A stretch of 64,000 bases of DNA from Fluviicola taffensis DSM 16823 (GCF_000194605.1 NC_015321.1:248001-312000); one strand, 5' to 3'; numbered from the stretch's first letter, positions 23,029 to 31,747 are shown. The notes: generated by a model not told the origin, from the sequence alone. Translations and numbers: made by a program.

Positions 23029-23892
23029 ATGAAATATATTTATTTTTTTATTCTTCTAACTTTTGGATTATCTAGTTGTGTGAAGAATAATGCACTCCCA
23101 ATTTGGCTAGAAATAAACACTTGGGACTTGAATCCAAGTTTAAATCCTCTAAACCCACAAGGTGAATTAACTCACAATATCACGGATGTATCTGTTTATG
23201 TAGACAATAAAATAATTGGGGTTTTTGAAGTTCCGTGCAAAATTCCAGTTCTTCTTTCTGGTTCGTGCAAAGTAGTTCTTTTGCCAACCATTCGTAACAA
23301 TGGCATCTCCTCCACAAAAAAAGTATATCCGTTTTTAACTCAATTTGAAACTACCCTTGATTTGGTACCTGGACAAACCTATACAATTAATCCAACAACG
23401 GAATATTACTCAAGTACTGTTTTTTGGATTGAAGATTTTGAAAACTCTACCATCAAAATTATTGATGATTTAACGGTGTCAAACGCAACCATGAACAAGG
23501 AAAGTAATAGTTCCATTGGTCATTGGGGAAATTATGGTCATATCGCTTTAAACACAACCGATTCACTTTGGATGGGGGTAACATCAGATTCATTGTATTT
23601 ACCTAAAAGTGGAGCCGAAGTATATTTAGAAATCGATTATATGAATACAAACTCTGTTTTAACAGGAGTTTTTTCTTATCCATATGGAGCTCTCCAAAAC
23701 AACCCAAATATTTCTATGAATCGGCAAAATTCCGATTTGAAATGGAAGAAAATATATATTGATTTGAAAGATATTGTTTCAAACTCAGGAAATTCGATTT
23801 ATTTCAGACAATATATCCGTACTTTATTGGATCCTGATTTAAGTCAAAGTGATATCTATATTGATAATATCAAAGTGGTTCACGCTTTATAG
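23029..23892 (+). CDS. Lipoprotein of unknown function
   Basis: 287 residues. Lipobox LSSC (Cys17). The mature part is beta-rich. It begins with a typical PEGA-like stretch (DVSVYVDNKIIGVFEVPCKIPVL, then GSCKVVLLP), followed by a carbohydrate-binding-like jelly-roll segment (FWIEDFEN ... SDIYIDNIKVVHAL). It is placed between the Gfo/Idh gene and the glycosylphosphotransferase, with a 14-nt gap to the latter. Surface or outer-membrane location is likely; role unknown. Confidence 0.75.
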   Translation: MKYIYFFILLTFGLSSCVKNNALPIWLEINTWDLNPSLNPLNPQGELTHNITDVSVYVDNKIIGVFEVPCKIPVLLSGSCKVVLLPTIRNNGISSTKKVYPFLTQFETTLDLVPGQTYTINPTTEYYSSTVFWIEDFENSTIKIIDDLTVSNATMNKESNSSIGHWGNYGHIALNTTDSLWMGVTSDSLYLPKSGAEVYLEIDYMNTNSVLTGVFSYPYGALQNNPNISMNRQNSDLKWKKIYIDLKDIVSNSGNSIYFRQYIRTLLDPDLSQSDIYIDNIKVVHAL

Positions 23893-23906
23893 AATAATTA
23901 GTTCGA

Positions 23907-25298
23907 ATGCAAAGATTGTTTAGATGGCTATTTATAGGAAGTGACTTAATTACTGCGGCTTTATCGTGGGCATTATTTTACATCTACCGAAAAACAACCA
24001 TAGAACAAGAAGGATTTTTTTTCAATCAAACGTTTTATTATGGAATCATTTTCATCCCAATCCTTTGGTTGTTATTTTACACACTTCAAGGAACCTATCA
24101 GGATGTAAGAAGATTATATCGATTAAAAATCCTGTCTTATACAGCTTTTGCTACCATTTTTGGCTCTATCGTTTTATTTTTCGCCCTATTAATTGATGAT
24201 GATGTAAGTACATACTTCAATTATTATCGCTCACTTTTAACACTTGCTTTACTTCATTTTGGACTAACTTTTTTCTCTCGATTAGTTATCACAAGTATTC
24301 TAGTTGGCCGAATTCATTCCCGAAAGGATGGTTTCAAAACGCTATTAATTGGTGGTTCTGAAAAAGCTGTGGCCATTTACCAAGAAATTGAAAGTATTGA
24401 AAAAGGAGGTGGAAACAAATTCATTGGTTTTGTTAATCTAAATGGGATTGACAAACTTTTAGAGAATAAAATGCCTTATCTCGGGCATGTAGACCAATTG
24501 GAAAAAATTATTGCTGAAAACAAAGTAGAAGAAATTATTATTGCTTTAGAAAGTACGGAGCATGAACGATTAAAAAACATTATTTCTAGAATTAATAGTG
24601 AAAACATTGTCATAAAAGTTCTTCCTGATATGTACGACATATTATCTGGATCGGTAAAATTGAACAATATATTTGGAGCATTGCTGATGGAAGTTAATGC
24701 TGAAGTTATGCCCTATTGGCAGCGCATTGCAAAAAGAGTATTCGATATTTTCTTTTCAATTCTTGCTATTATTCTCCTAATTCCAGTTTATATTTTCTTG
24801 ACAATAGCTGTCCGGTTATCCTCTCCAGGACCAATTCTTTTCTTTCAAGAAAGGGTTGGATTAAATGGACGACCTTTCAAAATTATCAAATTCAGAACCA
24901 TGTTTATTGATGCTGAAAAAGCTGGACCTCAACTTTCAAGTACCGATGACCCGCGCATTACTCCAATCGGAAAATTCATGCGCAAGGCTCGTTTGGATGA
25001 ATTTCTTCAATTCTTCAATGTACTAAAAGGTGATATGTCATTGGTGGGACCTAGACCCGAAAGACAGTTTTTCATTGATCAAATAAAAGTCAGAGAACCG
25101 CAGTTTTTAGAACTTACCAAGGTAAGGCCAGGAATTACATCTTGGGGACAAGTAAAATATGGATATGCAGAAAATGTAGATCAAATGATTCAGCGTATGA
25201 AATTCGATTTGCTTTACTTGCGTAATCGATCCATTGCATTAGATCTGAAAATATTGATGCATACTGTTCTGATAATCGTAAAAGCTAAAGGGAAGTAG
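23907..25298 (+). CDS. Polyprenyl-phosphate glycosyl-1-phosphate transferase
   Basis: 463 residues of WcaJ/WbaP type. Four N-terminal TM helices (about residues 5-130), a Rossmann-like CoA_binding_3 domain (TLLIGGSEKAVAIYQEI...), a fifth hydrophobic hairpin (about residue 280) and the bacterial sugar transferase domain with KRVFDIFFS, FFQERVGLNGRPFKIIKFRTM, and LDEFLQFFNVLKGDMSLVGPRPE. It loads the first sugar phosphate onto undecaprenyl phosphate for exopolysaccharide or O-antigen. It shares one base with the next gene (TAGTG). Confidence 0.93.
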   Translation: MQRLFRWLFIGSDLITAALSWALFYIYRKTTIEQEGFFFNQTFYYGIIFIPILWLLFYTLQGTYQDVRRLYRLKILSYTAFATIFGSIVLFFALLIDDDVSTYFNYYRSLLTLALLHFGLTFFSRLVITSILVGRIHSRKDGFKTLLIGGSEKAVAIYQEIESIEKGGGNKFIGFVNLNGIDKLLENKMPYLGHVDQLEKIIAENKVEEIIIALESTEHERLKNIISRINSENIVIKVLPDMYDILSGSVKLNNIFGALLMEVNAEVMPYWQRIAKRVFDIFFSILAIILLIPVYIFLTIAVRLSSPGPILFFQERVGLNGRPFKIIKFRTMFIDAEKAGPQLSSTDDPRITPIGKFMRKARLDEFLQFFNVLKGDMSLVGPRPERQFFIDQIKVREPQFLELTKVRPGITSWGQVKYGYAENVDQMIQRMKFDLLYLRNRSIALDLKILMHTVLIIVKAKGK

Positions 25299-26275
25299 TG
25301 AAAGTAGCAATAACAGGTGGTAATGGACATATTGGGAATGCCATTATTGAAGAATTACTTCGCAGAGATTATACAATCAAAGCACTTGTTCATTCAAAAA
25401 GCAACTTCTTGGAAAGTAGAGCTGTTGAAATCGTAAAAGGTTCTTTGTTAGATGAGAATTCACTCACTGAACTCATGAAAGATTGCGATTATTTGATTCA
25501 TTGTGCAGCTATTATTTCAATTTCGGGGGATCAGAATGGATTGGTTCAAGAAATCAACATCAAAGGATTAGAAAATGTACTCCGTGTTGCTTTAAAAAGC
25601 AATTTAAAACGTGTTATTCACCTTTCTTCTGTTCATGCATACAATCATCAACCAATGAATGAATTGTTGAATGAGAAGCGAAATTTTGTTTCTGACACAG
25701 CTTATCATTACGATAAAAGCAAACGAGATGGGCAACTTCTTGCACATAAATACTTTGAAGCAGGCTTGCCTATTATTGTTGTAAATCCAACTTCTGTTTT
25801 CGGTCCACCAAACTATGCGAAGTGCAAACAAAACAGCGCATTTATCTCTATGTCTAAAGGAAAAGTTCCATTCGTATTCAAAGGAGGATACAATTGGGTA
25901 GATGTGCGAGATATTGCAAATTCAATTTGTAATGCACTCACTCAAGGTCAAATTGGAGAATCCTATATTCTTGGTGGAAATTATTATACACTGAAAGATT
26001 TATCACGGGTAGTTGCCAAAGTTTCCAATAAGCGAATTCCTTGTTTTGAAGTCCCTATTGGATTGGTGAAATCATTTCTGCCAATAATTGGAAGATATTA
26101 TAAAATAAGAAAACAAGATCCTTCTCTGACCAAAGAAAGCATCGAAATTTTAGAATTTGGAAATAAACAAATTAATTCTGAAAAAGCAAGGAAAGATTTA
26201 GGTCATAATCCGCGACCAATAGAAGATACGATGAAAGATTTATTAACTTGGCATAGCGAGAATCAAAAATCATGA
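25298..26275 (+). CDS. NAD-dependent epimerase/dehydratase family protein
   Basis: 325 residues with a GTG start overlapping the previous stop by one base. Extended SDR: nucleotide motif TGGNGHIG, IHCAA, HLSSVHAY, and the YxxxK pair in YHYDKSK. Similar to dihydroflavonol reductase/3-beta-HSD-like enzymes that act on NDP-sugars, flavonoids or sterols. The next gene is a steroid-5-alpha-reductase-like protein, coupled by a 4-base overlap. Together they suggest oxidation or reduction of a lipid rather than simple nucleotide-sugar epimerisation, but this is inference. Confidence 0.88.
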   Translation: MKVAITGGNGHIGNAIIEELLRRDYTIKALVHSKSNFLESRAVEIVKGSLLDENSLTELMKDCDYLIHCAAIISISGDQNGLVQEINIKGLENVLRVALKSNLKRVIHLSSVHAYNHQPMNELLNEKRNFVSDTAYHYDKSKRDGQLLAHKYFEAGLPIIVVNPTSVFGPPNYAKCKQNSAFISMSKGKVPFVFKGGYNWVDVRDIANSICNALTQGQIGESYILGGNYYTLKDLSRVVAKVSNKRIPCFEVPIGLVKSFLPIIGRYYKIRKQDPSLTKESIEILEFGNKQINSEKARKDLGHNPRPIEDTMKDLLTWHSENQKS

Positions 26276-27027
26276 CACAAGAACAATTCTATTACTTCTG
26301 CTACGTCTGGATCGGAGTGGGCGTTATTGCATTTTTAGGGCTTCAATTCAAGGATGCGCCTTACGGTAAATTCACCACTTCCAAATGGGGGCCAACGATG
26401 TCTAATCGCTGGGGATGGGTTATTATGGAAGCATTTGTATTGGTTGTTCTTTATTATTTCATTCTTACAAGCTCTAAAAAACTCTCAGCTGTTGATTGGA
26501 CAATCGTTAGCTTGTTTACTGCACATTACATCAACAGAAGTTTCATTTATCCATTCAGAACACGTACAAAAGGCAAGCAAATACCTGTGAGCATTGTAGG
26601 AATGGCACTATTCCATAATTTAGCAAACGGATTCCTAATCGGCTATTATCTCTCTCATTTTTCTTCCTATACGAATGATTGGTTTACTTCTTGGCAATTC
26701 ATTGTTGGAATTACTCTTTTTGTAATTGGAATGTTCACGAATATCTATTCTGATACTGTTTTGATCAGGTTAAGAAAAAATCCTACAGATGGATACAAAA
26801 TTCCTTTCGGACGCCCATTTAACTTGATTTCTGCACCAAATTTAGGTGGTGAATTATTGGAATGGATTGGTTTTGCGATTCTGTGCTGGAATCTTCCTGC
26901 TTTCTGCTTTGCGTTCTTTACTTTTTGTAATTTATTTCCAAGAGCACTTGCGAACCACAAATGGTACAAACAAACATTCGCAGATTATCCGAAAGAAAGA
27001 AAAGCGGTGATTCCTTTTATTTGTTAG
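26272..27027 (+). CDS. Steroid 5-alpha-reductase-like membrane protein
   Basis: 251 residues with six to seven TM helices. Sequence follows the 3-oxo-5-alpha-steroid 4-dehydrogenase family: LFTAHYINRSFIYPFRTR, GYKIPFGRPFNLISAPN, LGGELLEWIGFA, and the C-terminal WYKQTFADYPKERKAVIPF. The NADPH and substrate residues cluster in the C-terminal half as in SRD5A1. Eukaryotic relatives reduce enones of steroids, polyprenols or very long acyl chains. Bacterial substrates are unknown. Start ATG overlaps the epimerase stop by 4 bases. Confidence 0.88.
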   Translation: MTQEQFYYFCYVWIGVGVIAFLGLQFKDAPYGKFTTSKWGPTMSNRWGWVIMEAFVLVVLYYFILTSSKKLSAVDWTIVSLFTAHYINRSFIYPFRTRTKGKQIPVSIVGMALFHNLANGFLIGYYLSHFSSYTNDWFTSWQFIVGITLFVIGMFTNIYSDTVLIRLRKNPTDGYKIPFGRPFNLISAPNLGGELLEWIGFAILCWNLPAFCFAFFTFCNLFPRALANHKWYKQTFADYPKERKAVIPFIC

Positions 27028-27462
27028 TGATTTACTCTAATTTTCATAAATTCAAACGAAACAAAATCAACCATTTAATCGGGTAAACTATCTATTTTAT
27101 TATTTCACTACACGCAATAATAAAACCAAAAACACTTATAAACTTACTGAATACGCTTAAAAAAAATGAATAACTATTTTTTTATAGAAAATGTTCACAT
27201 GATATTTTTTTTTTATTAAATTAGTTTTTCAATAATAAAATTGAAAAACCATTTATTTATAAACCATTAAATCAAAAATCTTCATTTATTAACTATTTAA
27301 ATGTGCGGTCACATGTTTAAAAGTATCCAAATAATATATTGACCGGTATATTACTCGGGTGCGAACGTAGCAATTATTGGTTGCCGAAAAAATTATTGTT
27401 ATATGAAAATAACTGATTTTCAGTTCTTAAAAGAGTAGGCCTATTTTTAAACACTTAATATT
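27028..27462. other. AT-rich leader region before the RiPP locus
   Basis: About 435 bp with no gene found on either strand. Much more AT-rich than its flanks, with long A and T runs. Holds a 10-bp hairpin (27224-27249, GTTTTTCAAT/ATTGAAAAAC), a small ATGTG-cggt-CACAT inverted repeat at 27301, an AACTGA/TCAGTT hairpin at 27411 and a near-consensus -7 box TATTTTTA at 27442-27449. Confidence 0.7.
27224..27249 (+). terminator. Hairpin in AT-rich spacer, possible terminator
   Basis: 10-bp perfect stem with AATAAA loop, about 200 bp after the reductase gene. No T-run follows on the plus strand, so termination is uncertain. Confidence 0.3.
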
Positions 27463-27660
27463 ATGTCAAAGTTCAATAAAATGATTTCAAAAATTGAATC
27501 AAGTGAAATCTCAAAAAAACAAATTAAATCCATGTTAGGGAGTATCCGAGGAGGAGAAGACACAGGTTCTGGAGCTGTAAGTTCAAGATATACCTCAAAC
27601 AGTAATGCTTGTGATGGTACTGCTCTTTGCTTTACCTGTCTTCCTCCAGTAAAGAAATAA
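27463..27660 (+). CDS. Putative RiPP (lanthipeptide-type) precursor peptide
   Basis: 65 residues. The leader (1-31) is charged and helical and ends SMLGSIRGG, the double-Gly form common in Bacteroidota natural-product precursors. The predicted core (32-65) contains nine Ser/Thr (34, 36, 40, 41, 44, 45, 47, 53, 58) and three Cys (50, 56, 59), the latter in NACDGTALCFTCLPP. It lies upstream of a LanM-like synthetase. The Ser/Thr cluster is mostly N-terminal to the Cys residues, as needed for (methyl)lanthionine rings. A strong hairpin follows, likely raising precursor mRNA over the enzymes. Confidence 0.75.
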   Translation: MSKFNKMISKIESSEISKKQIKSMLGSIRGGEDTGSGAVSSRYTSNSNACDGTALCFTCLPPVKK

Positions 27661-27689
27661 TAAACTAGGAAATAAATTCAATATTTTAG

Positions 27690-27720
27690 TAAAGGCGATT
27701 GTAAAATACAATCGCCTTTA
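27690..27720 (+). terminator. Hairpin between precursor and enzymes
   Basis: Perfect 14-bp stem (TAAAGGCGATTGTA and complement) with a 3-nt loop, 30 nt after the precursor stop, followed by a pyrimidine-rich CCTTTCTTTT. Probably a partial terminator or mRNA stabiliser. Confidence 0.65.
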
Positions 27721-27752
27721 CCTTTCTTTTATTAGACTAATTTACGACTTCT

Positions 27753-28856
27753 ATGAATTTCAAAATTTTCGCAATGATTTTCGCTCTCTACTACTTGAAC
27801 ACAACTATTGCTCAAGTAGATAGCCTTTCTCCGAAAATTTCAAATTCTCAGCTAGTTGATTTTGAAATTTCTAAAAATTCAGATCTAAAAGAAGGAATAT
27901 TAAATTTACATTCCTTTATTTCAAAACAGGATACAAGCTTAACAATATGTAAAGACGGAATTGAATATCGAGATTTTATCTTATCTGAATTTTTTCCTGA
28001 GTATTATCCGCTATACTATTTAGAGTATCATTTGCTTAATATACTTCAAATAAATGACACCAAATTTGAAGTTGAGATTCTTAATAAACTTGACTATGAA
28101 AAACTAGGGAATGATTATTGTTTTCAATTTGAAGCAAATTTCATTTATAACGCAATTTTATCTAAAGTAAATAATAAGTGGGTGGTTGATTTATCACTTA
28201 GACATGCTAATTACCAGAAACAAAAAACATCCTTTGGGAATATTTATCACCTAAACAACTTAAATAAAGGTTTTTACAAAGACTATAAGATGTTTTTGAA
28301 AAAAACATCAAAACAATTCCATCTTTCAAAACCGAATGAGAAGCTCAATTACATTATAGGAAATTTTGAAATATTTGGATTTCCATATAGCATGTCAGCC
28401 ACTAATCGTTATTTCAAAAAATTTCATCTGATTGTTAGCAAACATAATATCAGTATAGATAAGCACGAATTCTCACATTATTTTTTTCAGGACTACTCAT
28501 TTGGCTTGTTTTTAAACGAAGGACTTGCTGTATATAATGGGGGGAGTATGGGTATGACATTCACGAACTTCTTGAAGTTTGTAAAAGAAACGTACATTGC
28601 TACCTTTTCAGATGAAGAACAAAAAGTATTAATTGAGAAGCTCCTTATGAATCAGATAGAAGGTGGTTCTTTCTTACCAATTTATTATGCCTGTTCCGGA
28701 TTAATATTGCAAGAGTATTTTAAAAAGAATGGAACCGAACATTTTATAGAATTACCTGAAAATGATTGGAAAATTAAACCTGCAGACTTTTTATCTAAAT
28801 ATTTAGAAGTACCTGCCGATAAACAGGTAAGCTATTTAATTGAATTACTAAAATAA
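27753..28856 (+). CDS. Exported gluzincin-like metalloprotease (peptidase MA-like)
   Basis: 367 residues with a signal peptide (about 1-20, ending TIAQ). The zinc motif is HEFSH (His238, Glu239, His242), and a third ligand Glu256 lies in FLNEGLAVY, the arrangement of peptidase-MA/gluzincin families. The N-terminal 200 residues have no recognised domain. It is located between the RiPP precursor and the LanM-like gene in the same direction, with 27 nt to the latter. It could remove the leader after export, or be an unrelated exported protease that travels with the locus. Confidence 0.7.
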   Translation: MNFKIFAMIFALYYLNTTIAQVDSLSPKISNSQLVDFEISKNSDLKEGILNLHSFISKQDTSLTICKDGIEYRDFILSEFFPEYYPLYYLEYHLLNILQINDTKFEVEILNKLDYEKLGNDYCFQFEANFIYNAILSKVNNKWVVDLSLRHANYQKQKTSFGNIYHLNNLNKGFYKDYKMFLKKTSKQFHLSKPNEKLNYIIGNFEIFGFPYSMSATNRYFKKFHLIVSKHNISIDKHEFSHYFFQDYSFGLFLNEGLAVYNGGSMGMTFTNFLKFVKETYIATFSDEEQKVLIEKLLMNQIEGGSFLPIYYACSGLILQEYFKKNGTEHFIELPENDWKIKPADFLSKYLEVPADKQVSYLIELLK

Positions 28857-28883
28857 AAAATCATCACATCATTAAACACCATT

Positions 28884-31667
28884 ATGTTTGATTTTAATAC
28901 CACCAGCGAATCCATTGACTTTATTCAGAATCTGAATAAGCATATTCTAATAGAAGAGAACCAACAGGTATTCCCTTTTGCGGAAAATAATTTTTATGGG
29001 ATGATATTTCCATTGAAAAGGTACATTACAACTAACCTAAATACAATTATTAAAAAAAAACAAGGAACTGATACAAATTGGGCAAGTTATTCTTCCATAA
29101 CGGAATCATTTTCAAACGACATGTATTCTTATCTCATAACCGAACTCCTGAGAAACACGTTAAAAGCAGAAAAAAAACTTGCATTAGAGCATGCGTTTAT
29201 TGATGAAGCTGATACCCACTATCAGTTTGTTGAATTGACAAATGATTCAGAATGGATTCGATACTTCTTCCAGAAGTATCCAGTACTAGAAACATTAATT
29301 AATCATTTTATTGAAACTCAGCTATTATTTTGCAATACTCTTCTTGAACGCATTACAAACGATATAAAAGAACTCCAAGGATTTTTTCAATTTTCAGGTA
29401 AATTGGAAAATATTGAGCTTTATAAAGGCGATCTACATTGCGGAAATAAATCAGTGTGTAAACTAATTTTCACAGATAGAAATATTTATTATAAGCCACG
29501 TAATTTTAGAAACGATCAAATTCTTATGCAATTGCTGGAAAATGAAGATCTAATTTTGAAAATTCCGCCATTTATTGAAAAAGGTGATTACGGGTATTCT
29601 AAAGATATTTTCAACAGTCAAAATGATGTCCCATCACACAAAAAAACAGAGGATTATTTTTATCAATTAGGTAAAGTAATCAAGTTTATAACATGTAATC
29701 AACTGGAAGATATTATAGGTGAAAACTTAATCTATTCAAATGGGAATTTATTTTTGATTGATTCCGAAAGTATATTCATGCCAAAAATTATTGATGAAAA
29801 CAATCGGTTTCACCAACAATCAAAATTGCTTGAATTATCGGTTGCAGGCACATCTTCCATCCCAAGTAAAATAGGACTTTTTGAATATGATTATTCCTTT
29901 ATACTGCCATCAAAGAGAAGTAAATCCAGAAATATCAATAATGATCAGGAGTTATTCAATTTCATTTTTAAAAAAGAAGTAATCGATACTTATCTGCCTG
30001 ATTTTTATTTGATCGAAAATAGTGAAGGGTACATTGCCTGTATTTATCATTTAATCTCAGGATATAAAGACTATCAAGTAGAAACAAAAACCGACACAAT
30101 CAATCAGATTGATCAAAATATGACGCGTATTATTGTAAGAGATACTGCGAGATATGCTCAATTAATGGATTACTTATATCATCCGGAATTTCTAATCGAT
30201 AAGGAAATTTTCCTGAGGCAACTGGCTGTTTTACTACCTATGAAAGAAGAAAAACTGGCAGATATTAATCGCTCTGAAGTAAATCAAATTCTTAAATTGG
30301 ATATTCCGATGTTCTATCTTTCCAGTGGAAATTTGTATAATGACAGAAAAGAATTAATTATACACGATTTTTACAAAAAAGAAGAGAGGCTTATGAAAGT
30401 CTATGATCATGTATTTAATGAAAAAATTCTATTTTCTAATTTATTAATGCAACTACCTGATAAAGATATTTTTAATAATTTATTCGGAAACGTCAGTAAA
30501 TTAAAAATAACTGAATCCAACCTGATGTCTCAAGTCGTAGATATTATTCAATCTAATATCTATTATAACGAAGTTCCATTAATTTTAAATCCAATTCCAG
30601 ACACAAGTAATTTACAAATTTCAAAGAGATTTTCTGCAACTATTAGCTTAATGAAAACTGGTTTGTATGACGGTACTGATGGGTTATTATTAGCTATTTC
30701 AAACTTAAAAGAAAAAGATAAATCACAGGAATCAAAGCAAGTAATAGAACAACTATCTAAGTTCGGACATTCCGTTTTCAGATCTTCTCTAGAAAATTTA
30801 GGGTTCAGTGATTTTGGTTTGTTTCATTCAGCATCTGCATCTATAATTTCGTTCATTATATATGATATGATTTATATCAAATCCAATAATAATCTTTTAT
30901 TAGAACGATTTATTCAGCAGTTTTCTAACTACTTAAAACAAGAGGAAGACCTCAACTTTTCTTTTGTGGATGGAATTAGCTCAACCATTTTGTTTTTGGT
31001 AAACAATTCTCATTTATTTGAAGATAAAACGAACTCAGAGTTCGAAGATCAGATTAAAGCTACTCTTAATAAATTTTCCCATGTTATCGAAGAAAGAGAT
31101 ATCAATATCTTACGAAAATGGGATATGAGAAGCCAGACTGCTGGTTTTCTTATTTTATTAAACACTCTTGAGAAAAAAAATATTTCAGATAATTTTATAG
31201 CAGCGAAAAAAGCTGAATTAACCAACCAATTGATAAATGACATTGAATTCATTCTAAATAACATTCACACCTTAGATAATAATTATAGCTGGTATACTGG
31301 TTTTTCTGGTATTATTTCTCTTTTGATTTCCCTTGAAATTCCAGAATCGACTAATCTATTGAGTATTTTTTCAGAGAAATCCAGTTTCGAAAATATAAAC
31401 GGCTTTGGACTATCAGGAGGCAGTTTAGGTCTCTTATTAATCAATCAACAATTAGCGGATTTAAATCCGTCGAAATATAATAAGACAGTTAACATGACCT
31501 TTGAAGATCTCTTTCATCTAGATGGTGATATTCATATGAAGTCGATGACTTATTTTGGTTTGTACAATGGGTTATCCGGATTCCTAGCTTATGGGAATGA
31601 CGAAAGTATCGAATTTTTAATCCCCAATAACAAATGGCTCTCCCTTGAAAATTTCGCTCTTAAATAA
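28884..31667 (+). CDS. LanM-like lanthipeptide synthetase with degenerate cyclase
   Basis: 927 residues, normal for LanM. N-terminal DUF4135 dehydratase: GDLHCGNKSV (Asp183, His185), YYKPRNF (Lys204), LEDIIGEN (Asp276, Ile278, Asn281), LIDSESIF (Asp293, Glu295), and RIIVRDT (Arg415, Thr421). By comparison with CylM, only the His of the DxHxxN motif is missing (Ile278). C-terminal LanC-like domain from about 584: seven toroid repeats are recognisable, starting with GLYDGTDG. The zinc motifs WCxG and CHG read WYTG (Tyr804) and LSGG (Ser844-Gly845), and the catalytic His motif is absent. The enzyme probably dehydrates Ser/Thr; cyclisation in the usual zinc-dependent way is unlikely. Confidence 0.85.
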   Translation: MFDFNTTSESIDFIQNLNKHILIEENQQVFPFAENNFYGMIFPLKRYITTNLNTIIKKKQGTDTNWASYSSITESFSNDMYSYLITELLRNTLKAEKKLALEHAFIDEADTHYQFVELTNDSEWIRYFFQKYPVLETLINHFIETQLLFCNTLLERITNDIKELQGFFQFSGKLENIELYKGDLHCGNKSVCKLIFTDRNIYYKPRNFRNDQILMQLLENEDLILKIPPFIEKGDYGYSKDIFNSQNDVPSHKKTEDYFYQLGKVIKFITCNQLEDIIGENLIYSNGNLFLIDSESIFMPKIIDENNRFHQQSKLLELSVAGTSSIPSKIGLFEYDYSFILPSKRSKSRNINNDQELFNFIFKKEVIDTYLPDFYLIENSEGYIACIYHLISGYKDYQVETKTDTINQIDQNMTRIIVRDTARYAQLMDYLYHPEFLIDKEIFLRQLAVLLPMKEEKLADINRSEVNQILKLDIPMFYLSSGNLYNDRKELIIHDFYKKEERLMKVYDHVFNEKILFSNLLMQLPDKDIFNNLFGNVSKLKITESNLMSQVVDIIQSNIYYNEVPLILNPIPDTSNLQISKRFSATISLMKTGLYDGTDGLLLAISNLKEKDKSQESKQVIEQLSKFGHSVFRSSLENLGFSDFGLFHSASASIISFIIYDMIYIKSNNNLLLERFIQQFSNYLKQEEDLNFSFVDGISSTILFLVNNSHLFEDKTNSEFEDQIKATLNKFSHVIEERDINILRKWDMRSQTAGFLILLNTLEKKNISDNFIAAKKAELTNQLINDIEFILNNIHTLDNNYSWYTGFSGIISLLISLEIPESTNLLSIFSEKSSFENINGFGLSGGSLGLLLINQQLADLNPSKYNKTVNMTFEDLFHLDGDIHMKSMTYFGLYNGLSGFLAYGNDESIEFLIPNNKWLSLENFALK

Positions 31668-31747
31668 CACCATATTGAACGAGGTTAATACTTTAATTGA
31701 CTAGAAGAAAACTCAAATTTAAAAAGTATCTAAAGATGATAATCAGA

